Of a stretch of DNA of 64,000 nucleotides, positions 56,204 to 64,000 are shown piece by piece. Made by a program: the position numbers and the translations under genes. The notes under the pieces were generated by a model that saw nothing but the letters and a program-made list of their open reading frames with translations, did no database searches and was not told where the DNA came from. Numbering within the stretch: position 1 is the first letter of the stretch; the number at the start of each line of letters is the position of its first letter. Source of the stretch: Oreohelix idahoensis (Eukaryota > Mollusca > Gastropoda > Stylommatophora > Oreohelicidae); the NCBI GenBank assembly GCA_024509875.1, contig JAMPIV010012453.1, positions 248,001-312,000 on the forward strand, given 5' to 3'.

Positions 56204-58360
56204 ATGGCCGACTTGGCAAAATTTCGATCTGCTGCTGTACAGACTGCGAAAGAGTTAGGAATGGACGGGCAAATTATGATTTCTTATGTCACTGCTGAAT
56301 GTGACAAATATATTGAACGGGAAGAAAGAAGATTAGAAAAAGAGGCCGAAAGAAAGTTAGAGGCTGAAAAGGAAATTAAGAAGATACAATTTGAGGCTGA
56401 GACTAAGAGGTTGCAGATTGAGGCTGACAAAGAGGCTAAAGCATTGGAAGCCGAGGAAAGAAGACAGGCTGCAGAAAGGGAAGAGAAGAAATTAGCTGCA
56501 GAAAGGGAAGAGAAGAAATTAGCTGCAGAAAGGGAAGAGAAGAAATTAGCTGCAGAAAGGGAAGAGAAGAAATTAGCTGCAGAAAGGGAAGAGAAGAAAT
56601 TAGCTGCAGAAAGGGAAGCAGAAGAAAGAAGATTGACTGCAGAGAGGGAAGCAGAAAAGGAGGAGAAGAGATTACAAAGGGAACATGAGTTACGACTAAG
56701 GGAGTTTGAGTTTCAAGGCCATGCTCCTGAAAATGGTGCCAGTCCCTTTACCTCTGATGCCACGGCTAGCCAAGGAGCCTCAACCTCAGCTATGAATTTT
56801 CATTTAGATCATTTCGTTGAGAAAGACGATGATATTGAGAGCTATCTAAATAGATATGAACTATTAGCTACCACATATGGGTTAGAGAGAGAAAGGTGGA
56901 GCTTAAAGTTATCTCAAGGACTTCGTGGGGCAGCTTATGAAGTTTTTGCTAAAATGAGCAGAGGTGATCAGGAAAATTATGACATGCTAAAGCAGGCTCT
57001 TTTGTTAAGATATGAAAAGAACGCAGAATTTTATAGAAAAAAATTTAGGAATGCTAAACTACTGTCAGGTGAAACCTACCACCAGTTCTCTGCACGAATA
57101 GAGACATACTTGGAGAAATGGACTTCTCTGGGGAAAACCCAAGATCTTAAGGAAATGGTCCTTATAGAACAATTAAGAGAGTCCATGGCTCCAGACATGA
57201 GAAAGTTTCTCATGGAACAAGGTGCAGAGAGGCTGGGTGAGTTGCTAAATGTTGCTGAAAGGTATCAAGCAGCTCAGGCAGAAGTATCAGGTAATAAAAA
57301 GAAACAGGTGGATAATTTTAGGGCACCACAGAACTTTAATAAATTTGATCCTAGAGATCAAAACAAAGGTAAGCACCAGTTTGATAGGCCACGGTATGAC
57401 AATAAAAATAAAACCCCACAATTCGATGAAAGGAAATATGATGAAAGAAAATCTTTCAACCAAGGGAAAAGGTGGTGTAAAAATTGTCAGATGGACAATC
57501 ATGACACTGACCGTTGCAGAAGGAAACCTATGTATATGGCCACCCTTCAGGTCAGGTCGACCTCAAGACAGGAGGAGGATATTATGTTGGATACCACTCC
57601 AGAAGAGATGAGGAAGGCACAGGCTGGGGATAAAACACTCAAGCCTTGTTTCAGAAAATTGTCAACTTGTCATACAACTCCAGGCCAGGGAGATTTTTAC
57701 ATGAAAAACAAGTTGATGTATAGGAAGACTGGAGCTAGATCCAAAGGTCAGGGACAGCTGGTACTTCCTAAAAGATATAGGACAGAATTAATAAGGAGCC
57801 TACATGTGAAACCAGATGGGGACCATGAGAAAATAGGTACCATCATTCAAAAGGTGGCTCACAATTATTATTGGCCCAAGGCAAGATGGGACATTGAGAA
57901 TTTTGTAGAAAGGTGTAGCATAGCACATGAGGGAACACCCACAAGTGGGAACATTGATCAGGACCTGGACACGCCATGGGGCAACCGTAGGCCTGACAAT
58001 AGAAGGAAAAATAAATTTGATAAAGTGGACCAAATGGAATGGGAAGCCCCTTTTCACGGACAAGCTTCACTTAACTGTTTTACAATGGCCACTATGCAGA
58101 GAGTGCAAAAAGATGTTTTACCCCAGGATAAGCCGAAAATCCCTCAATCGGACTTAAACAAACTGGAGGAAGAGGATGTAGAGAGGAAATCTCTCATCAA
58201 GAATTTTAAGTGGGGAGAAAGCCCCAAAAGAAGAATTGGTAGCGGTCGTTTTGTGAATGATAATTCTGGGAAGAAAAATCATCACTATAGAGCTTCCAGT
58301 GGAAGAGACCATACCGGTGCATGGACAAATAGGTCCACACAATTAAAGGTCCATATGTAG
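56204..58360 (+). CDS. Element B Gag and integrase N-terminal region
   Basis: 718 codons from ATG (MADLAKFRSAAVQTAKELGM). Residues 45-165 form a charged coil with five near-identical tandem units (AAEREEKKL, 56467 on). A SCAN-like capsid region follows (about 190-350, with SYLNRYELLATTYGLERERW and RKFLMEQGAERLGELLNVAE). A CCHC knuckle, CKNCQMDNHDTDRC, lies near residue 425. After this there is no protease. PEEMRKAQAGDKTLKPCFRK and LHVKPDGDHEKIGTIIQKVA ... NYYWPKARWDI mark the integrase zinc-binding region, where one expected Cys seems replaced (CSIAHEG). The tail (about 585-718) is unrecognised and the catalytic core is absent. Confidence 0.88.
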   Translation: MADLAKFRSAAVQTAKELGMDGQIMISYVTAECDKYIEREERRLEKEAERKLEAEKEIKKIQFEAETKRLQIEADKEAKALEAEERRQAAEREEKKLAAEREEKKLAAEREEKKLAAEREEKKLAAEREEKKLAAEREAEERRLTAEREAEKEEKRLQREHELRLREFEFQGHAPENGASPFTSDATASQGASTSAMNFHLDHFVEKDDDIESYLNRYELLATTYGLERERWSLKLSQGLRGAAYEVFAKMSRGDQENYDMLKQALLLRYEKNAEFYRKKFRNAKLLSGETYHQFSARIETYLEKWTSLGKTQDLKEMVLIEQLRESMAPDMRKFLMEQGAERLGELLNVAERYQAAQAEVSGNKKKQVDNFRAPQNFNKFDPRDQNKGKHQFDRPRYDNKNKTPQFDERKYDERKSFNQGKRWCKNCQMDNHDTDRCRRKPMYMATLQVRSTSRQEEDIMLDTTPEEMRKAQAGDKTLKPCFRKLSTCHTTPGQGDFYMKNKLMYRKTGARSKGQGQLVLPKRYRTELIRSLHVKPDGDHEKIGTIIQKVAHNYYWPKARWDIENFVERCSIAHEGTPTSGNIDQDLDTPWGNRRPDNRRKNKFDKVDQMEWEAPFHGQASLNCFTMATMQRVQKDVLPQDKPKIPQSDLNKLEEEDVERKSLIKNFKWGESPKRRIGSGRFVNDNSGKKNHHYRASSGRDHTGAWTNRSTQLKVHM

Positions 58361-59208
58361 CTCTGTTAAGAACGTGGACGGACGAAAAGGCAGAGGAAAA
58401 TATTACATCCTCATACCAATATGTGAATGAGCTGACCACTCGTTTAAAAACTGGCTGGAAACTTGCCAATGAAAATTTGAAACAAGCCAGGAAGAAACAT
58501 GCTGCCTATTATAACAGGAAGGCGAAAGACAGAGATTTGGCTGTGGGAGAGAAGGTACTGCTTCTTCTACCCGGGAGTCAGAATAAGTTACAAATTGGAT
58601 GGCAAGGTCCATATACAGTTCTAGAGAAGGTGTCTAGAACAAATTATAAGATAGATAAGAAGGGGAAAGAAAAAATCTATCATGTGAATCTCCTGAAGAA
58701 ATATTTGGAAAGAGAACATCAGGAAGAGACACACTTGTTGACCTTGTCCATCGCCATGGAGATGAAAAAGGAACCACTTTCATCATTTGAATATCCATTA
58801 CACCCCTGTGAGACAGCGGCACAGGTGAAAATCAGTACACATTTAACGAAAACTCAGAAAGAGAGAGTGCAACAGGTTCTAGATAATCATGCAGAGGTGT
58901 TAACAGACCGACCAGGGCATACAAACTTATTGGAATATGATATGAAACTGATAGACCCCACACCTGTCTGTATGAAACCATATTCGATTCCTTTTGCTAA
59001 GGAGAAAGCTTTGAAGGAAGAGATAGACTATTTGTTGAAGGAAGGAATTATTTCGCACAGTGAATCTTCATATAGTTCCGGTGTTGTACTCTTAAGGAAG
59101 CCCTCTGGAGAACATAGACTCTGTATAGATTACAGGAGACTGAATGCTATTACAGAAGGACAGGTGGATCCATTGCTGGATACAAATCAGGTTTGCCAGA
59201 CTAAATAA
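58334..59208 (+). pseudogene. Element B integrase C-terminus joined to RT N-terminus
   Basis: A frame change near 58334 leads into GPYVALLRTWTDEKAEE, then KVLLLLPGSQNKLQIGWQGP and KIYHVNLLKKYLERE, the integrase C-terminal (GPY/F-like) region. The same frame then enters RT: EVLTDRPGHTNLLEYDM, KPYSIPFAKEKALKEEID, EGIISHSESSYSSGVVLLRK and HRLCIDYRRLNAI. The ORF stops at 59208 after a frameshift. Integrase coding passing directly into RT is the diagnostic order. Confidence 0.87.
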
Positions 59209-59610
59209 AGCTAAATATTTCTCAAGGGTGGATCTGAGTAAAGGATACTATCAGATTCCAGTAAAACCTGAGATCAGACAAACTTGTTGGATGTAAACAT
59301 TTCGGAGGAACGTAATGAATCCCTGAGTTGCCTCTTTGATTGAGGATATTCCGAATGTTTCATACAGGCTAATAAGAAGATTATGGGATCCACTACGACA
59401 ACTCTGCTATCACCAGGTATATGTTATCTCCTCATAACGTACATTTTGGGGAAAATCTAATGTTCTCTGGACATGTCATTGCGCAGACTCAGAGAAGAGA
59501 AATGGTGAATACGGGTTGTGAAGCAGCATTAAGACAAGCAGTCACACTTGCAGCTGTTCAGTAACATAACCGAAAAATATTATTGGTTGTAGAGGTCTGA
59601 GGCAGATTTC
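59190..59610 (+). pseudogene. Element B RT remnants after the frameshift
   Basis: In another frame it reads LNKAKYFSRVDLSKGYYQIP (RT motif A region with catalytic Asp) and then breaks. Near 59440 it reads NVHFGENLMFSGHVIAQT, the end of RT, so the middle with the YxDD box is missing. A purine tract, aagaggggaga, adjoins the 3' LTR at 59753. Confidence 0.75.
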
Positions 59611-59752
59611 ATGAGTAGAGCCTACTCTGAATGGACCCAACTACATAAAACCATGATAGCACAACAGCAGAGTAAAGTCAAGTTGACTTACATTTATCTA
59701 TGTGTATATAGAATAAAGGACTGACATAAGATGTCTGTTTTAAGAGGGGAGA

Positions 59753-62162
59753 TGTCGTGAAATATTCTAATCCCCATATATAAATTAAAACGTAAATGTA
59801 AAGCCTAACAAATAAATTTAATAAAAGGAAAGAAGAATGGTAAAGACCAGTGCTGTCACAATGACTGTACTCGAAATCCCCCTTGTTTTCTCCTGCGTCT
59901 GCAAATTGTAACGTTTCACGTTGATAGTAAAAGCCTACTGCTTCAATACCCGCCTTCTACGATAAAACATGTGCTGCATTTCTAAGAAAAACCTTGAGAT
60001 ACGCAGGTTGACCTAGATTTAAAATTCCATTCATGTCTTTTTATACACTACGTTACCTAAAACGAAAGACAGATGGACTAAAGATAGAAAGAAGGGAGGG
60101 CTGAAAGCAGGGACACATGCAACACTAAACACGCGTCGCGCGATACACAATTGCTGCCATCACGCGTGTAAGGCCACATGCACTAGCTTTTTTCAAATCG
60201 ACAGTGATAAAAACACTACCCATACCAGAGTTAGGTTTTAAAAAACTTACAAAATTCTTATTAGGAAATATGACATTATACTGGTTTACGTTTGAAAACA
60301 TGACAGTACCCAGACACCCTAAAGTTTGGAAGTGAGGAGGTAGTAACAGCACGACTATCCTAGAAGAAAATGCGTATTGGCTCCTTTAAATATATATATT
60401 TGGGTTCCTTAGGACTTGCTGACAAATAATATGTTAAACGTTACGCAAATAGTCTAGGAATTAACAAATTATAGCCAAAAGAAAATAGTGAGGGTGTCAG
60501 ACAACACCAAATTCAGAATCGCTCAGTGGCAGATTTTCACCCCACCATTGTACGGGAAATAGGCTGACATGTTACCTCCTATTTGATTGGCGGAAAATAA
60601 ATGTAAGGCTAAACACGATTAGTCAGACTATAAATACTACTTCTTAGTTGTTAGGGGAAACGTGAGTAGGAGTACTTTTTTGAAAAGCTGTGTAAACATG
60701 GCATGATTGGTTAGACCTGCCAATGTAGTCAATTAGAGGCGTCAGGTCAACACCACATTTGCAAATAAACTTACTACAGAATCAGTGCGTTGAGCACCAG
60801 TGCATATTTTGCAAAATAAAAGCCTGGGACATCGGCAGATCGGAATTGTGCTATATTCGTTGCCGGTCAACGTAATTCTGTGTTATTTCCATGAATTGTG
60901 GTAAGCTTGAAATATTTGACATCTTTTAATGAAAATTGAATGTAAATTGATAATTTATGTCTGTATATATGTGTGGTTCAGTAGCGAACATGAGGTAAAG
61001 CCTATATAATGCTCCAGCATGAACAGAAGGTGTCGGAGGAAAGTAAAACTACATGGAATTGCCAAACAGTACACTGACACCTATATTATTGACTAGAAAG
61101 AAATAATGCTGGAATTGCAGAGGCGTAGTAACCATTAGGGAGGAATATACTGGTGAAAATTGTTTCAGATGAAGATAGCAGTTGACCTACCGCTCTGAAC
61201 TCAGTGTTTGTTATGTATTGTGCTCAGTGTAGAAATAGAGTATAAATTAGTTCTGAAGTAGGAGGTACGGTACAACCTTCTTGTTTCAGGGACTGTGGTC
61301 ATAAAGCTATTGAGCAGTACCTGGTCAGAGCTTTGCTGAATCCAGAGGCGGACAGCATACTCCTTGGTCCATATAGCAAACAGTGAGGTGTCTCCAGAAC
61401 ACAGGGGAGCAATCGAGCAGAGGAGTCTTTTCCTGCCGCCATCACGAAAGTTAAGCCTATGTGGCCAGCTGAGCTCAACATTATGTATCCCCATCCTAAA
61501 CTGACATTTTATAAAATTAAGAGGGGAAATTAATTGTTTTAGTGAACGGAACTGAGAACATCTCCAATACTAGTTCCAACAGAAATAAACACTTGAAGTC
61601 ATGATGACAAATACCAACATAGCTTGAAAAAACAACACCAGTATTACCTCATATTACCACTACACAACTGACACACATAGGATAAGATTAATAAAATATG
61701 TCACTACAAGATTCATATTGATAAATTCTGTACATATAACTTGTAATTAAGATTGATTGTGATTCCTGGTTCACTTTGTAATTGAATCAGGACACATATA
61801 TATATTAATGAAAAGTGCTTAATACATATTGATATTTGAAAATTTACCAGTGACTCATCCAAGATAGTCATATAGAATGTTACATGTGTGTGAGTGTCAC
61901 AGTGTTGTCAAGTGTGGTGGAATAAATTGACTTGTTTATCTGTCTGTTGTTGTTGTGACTTACACTTCATCATATACATACCCTAGACATTCAACGTAGT
62001 CGTCACTATATTCAAGAATAATTCTGACTGAGGTATAAATATGTGGTAGCAAGCAATGTCATCTATAATACACTACCCTTATTAGATATAGATACCTTCA
62101 CAGCTGATCTCAGTCAGTACACTAAGTCCCCTATAAATATTTATATATCCCACTTCACCACA
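59753..62162 (+). repeat. 3' LTR of element B
   Basis: 2410 bp, matching 53609-56013 with few substitutions and one small insertion (acggt near 61268). The mirrored short ORFs in both LTRs are not considered genes. Confidence 0.92.
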
Positions 62163-62311
62163 GAGTATTTGAGTTGGAAGGCGTCTAGGGTTATCACACT
62201 ATCGTCCATTCAACACAGTTCAGTGGAACGTACGGCACAGTTTTTAACAGTATGAAACTGAATAATGCCAGGTAGACGTTTCCACATAATGAATACTTTA
62301 ATCACGTACAA

Positions 62312-63760
62312 TGGATGGGTTTGAAAAAAAATCGAAAAAAGGTGATTCGTCTTATGAGGACAAAAGACAAAGAAAATAGTCTACGTTACGGCCACAAGGC
62401 CTTCATCAGGAAAGGAAAGAAAGTGAAGGCTAGATAGGACACATAAGAACTTAAATAAATATAAAAATAAAACCTAGGTACTTCCCTGAAGGCAAGGCAT
62501 CGAAATCCTATCACTATTTGCTGTCCGCTAATGGACAACGTGGCTGAAAAGGAAGTGACTTCCGCCACCAGATGTACACAATACATACTAAGAAACTAAA
62601 AACTAAAAAACGAAACTGAACAATAAACTACCCAAACGTAATAAAAGTGGGGACTGGAAATAGAAGAGGACAGAATGAGTGGGAGATAAATAAATATGAA
62701 ATAAAAAATCAAGACAAATTAGAAACATTGTATATTCATACATATTATGGAGGATGGCATAAAAAATAGAAGAATAGGATAAGAGTGGAAAGAGTCAAAA
62801 TAGAGCAAGAGAGGAAAGGGTGACCTCAGACAAAGGTGTGTAAAGTGTTGAGACCGGCTGGTTTTAGACACCCCATGCGGTGGATAAGACGGTTCTCAAG
62901 CTGTTCTCGGCTGGCAGTGTCAGAGGAGCAGGATCGGATCGCTGTTACCTGGATGTCGATGGGACCTTGGTGGTCAGGACCATTGAAGTGTATGGCAACT
63001 GGTGTGGACTTTTGCTGAGAGATGTCATTTAAGTGCTGGCTGAATCTGTCCCTAAGTCGTTTGCCTGTTTGGCCAATATAGGTCACAGTGATCCGATCCT
63101 GCTCCTCTGACACTGCCAGCCGAGAACAGCTTGAGAACCGTCTTATCCACCGCATGGGGTGTCTAACACCAGCCGGTCTCAACACTTTACACACCTTTGT
63201 CTGAGGTCACCCTTTCCTCTCTTGCTCTATTTTGACTCTTTCCACTCTTATCCTATTCTTCTATTTTTTATGCCATCCTCCATAATATGTATGAATATAC
63301 ACTGTTTCTAATTTGTCTTGATTTTTTATTTCATATTTATTTATCTCCCACTCATTCTGTCCTCTTCTATTTCCAGTCCCCACTTTTATTACATTTGGGT
63401 AGTTTATTGTTCAGTTTCGTTTTTTAGTTTTTAGTTTCTTAGTATGTATTGTGTACATCCGGTGGCGGAAGTCACTTCCTTTTCAGCCACGCTGTCCATT
63501 AGCGGACAGCAAATAGTGATAGGATTTCGATGCCTTGCCTTCAGGGAAGTACCTAGGTTTTATTTTTATATTTATTTAAGTTCTTATGTGTCCTATCTAG
63601 CCTTCACTTTCTTTCCTTTCCTGACGAAGGCCTTGTGGCCGTAACGTAGACTATTTTTTTTGTCTTTTGTCCTCGTAAGACGAATCACCTTTTTTCAATT
63701 TTTTTTTCAAACCCATCCACTGTACTCCACGTCTTACCGCAGTTCCCCTCAACTTCCTCG
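62312..63760 (-). mobile_element. Penelope-like element C, fold-back copy
   Basis: Inserted in the second LTR of A with the 12-bp duplication aatcacgtacaa (62300-62311 and 63761-63772). Two inverted arms of 639 bp each, 62312-62950 and 63081-63719, surround a 130-bp centre; 41 bp at the right end are not mirrored. The minus strand encodes the end of a GIY-YIG endonuclease, the hallmark of Penelope-like elements, followed by the 3' region. The RT domain is absent. Arms differ slightly, so the copy is not an exact recent fold. Confidence 0.87.
62829..63083 (-). CDS. GIY-YIG endonuclease C-terminal fragment
   Basis: From 63083 the minus strand reads YIGQTGKRLRDRFSQHLNDI, then TPVAIHFNGPDHQGPIDI, SREQLENRLIHRMGCLKPAG and LNTLHTFV before the stop. 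YIG, the Arg in RLRDRF, the His in SQHLND and the Glu in REQLENRLI match the family layout. The ATG-led residues upstream (63194-63084) come from the inverted arm and are not part of the native protein. Confidence 0.85.
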
Positions 63761-63772
63761 AATCACGTACAA

Positions 63773-64000
63773 GGCTCCTCAGTTAAGGCATCAACGAATA
63801 GAATGAGGGCATTCCTTAGCCAGTCTATACGTAAGTCTAACGTCTGTAGACTATCAGAACACTGTCAGAGTCATCTTGCTGAATTTATTATATATAATTA
63901 TATCTTTCTGTCCACATCCATTCAGCGCTGACATGTCCTTATAAATAATGATCAGACTAGGCTCTAACAATTAGACTACCTAGCTGAAATACACAGATAA
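63773..64000 (-). repeat. Second LTR of element A, last visible segment
   Basis: Collinear with 48133-48362 with a few substitutions (for example gaatgagggc against gaacaagggc). The window ends before the LTR does, so the outer target duplication of A cannot be checked here. Confidence 0.9.

Larger units (their letters stand above)
53609..62162 (+). mobile_element. LTR retrotransposon B (Gmr1-like order, 2.4-kb LTRs)
   Basis: Flanked by gagta on both sides (53604-53608 and 62163-62167). LTRs are 53609-56013 and 59753-62162, TGTCGTG to CCACA. Interior: Gag with CCHC knuckle, integrase zinc region, integrase C-terminal GPY/F-like part, then RT, so integrase lies upstream of RT. The integrase core and most of RT and RNase H are deleted. 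Roughly 11 differences between 2.4-kb LTRs (about 0.5 percent by eye) mark it as very young. Confidence 0.93.
47962..64000 (-). mobile_element. LTR retrotransposon A (minus strand, runs off the window)
   Basis: Left LTR 47962-48613. The right LTR starts at 53581 and is split by element B and Penelope-like element C, continuing past 64000. Orientation is minus: the C-run at 48614-48632 is a polypurine tract on the minus strand next to the 3' LTR, and Gag reads leftward from 52377. The interior is deleted: Gag, then a short RT/RNase H join, then non-coding. It inserted into a LINE relic. Confidence 0.9.

Noticed and set aside
62836..63018. Plus-strand ORF beginning MCKVLRPAG as a gene
   Set aside because: It is the complement of the endonuclease C-terminus in the inverted arm; the natural coding sense is minus.
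1..64000. CRISPR arrays, prokaryotic operons or phage
   Set aside because: No regularly spaced repeats, no ribosome-binding or operon structure; spliced exons and retroelements show a eukaryotic nuclear genome.

Overview
This is a repeat-dense invertebrate nuclear genome window. It has spliced host exons with GT-AG borders, introns of 10 kb or more, and every major class of metazoan transposable element. No bacterial or organellar genes, rRNA, true tRNA gene or CRISPR array was seen. The element mix (RTE-like and RNase H-bearing LINEs, Gmr1-like LTR elements, a GIY-YIG Penelope-like element, a tRNA-type SINE) suggests a mollusc or arthropod. I lean slightly to mollusc, but the sequence does not settle it.

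A single plus-strand host gene can be followed from base 9 to about 41515 through eight candidate exons. Three of them (9-197, 1977-2114, 14192-14374) are diverged tandem copies of one charged, phase 0-0 exon of about 60 codons. I do not recognise the protein.

Almost everything else is transposable elements inserted into one another, resolved here by target-site duplications (TSDs) read directly from the sequence. (1) 2590-5925: an antisense RTE-like relic split by a deleted LINE (4562-5181) and probably a DNA element (about 3470-4523). (2) 8222-11397: a complete, intact LINE with an 1011-aa APE-RT protein; two short tails of the same family lie at 16823-16986 and 32377-32452. (3) 14839-31267: an RTE 3' fragment split by LTR element D (14970-30898, 2.9-kb LTRs, gag-protease only). 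The 5' LTR of D carries a piggyBac-type MITE, a LINE tail and a complete intact RTE-like LINE (17356-20617), and its leader carries a 2.5-kb TIR element (22327-24797). (4) 33198-36828: a minus-strand LINE with RNase H, split by an RTE fragment. (5) 38880-40990: more LINE relics. (6) 41600-43878: a palindromic LTR-type element (F) with 575-bp identical inverted arms around a gag-protease fragment. (7) 44235-46391: a DNA transposon (G) with a decayed DDE-like protein, inserted in a LINE relic. (8) 47962 to the window end: minus-strand LTR element A. It contains a SINE, and its second LTR is split by LTR element B (53609-62162, 2.4-kb LTRs, integrase upstream of RT) and by a fold-back Penelope-like element C (62312-63760).

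The genes do not form a pathway. They are independent mobile elements that lie inside host introns or, beyond about 41.5 kb, in sequence with no visible host exon. The most unusual points are the RRM-like domain in the Gag of element A, the two fold-back retroelements, the TIR-bounded element carrying an orphan protein family, the gag-protease-only element with giant LTRs, and the Gmr1-like domain order in B.
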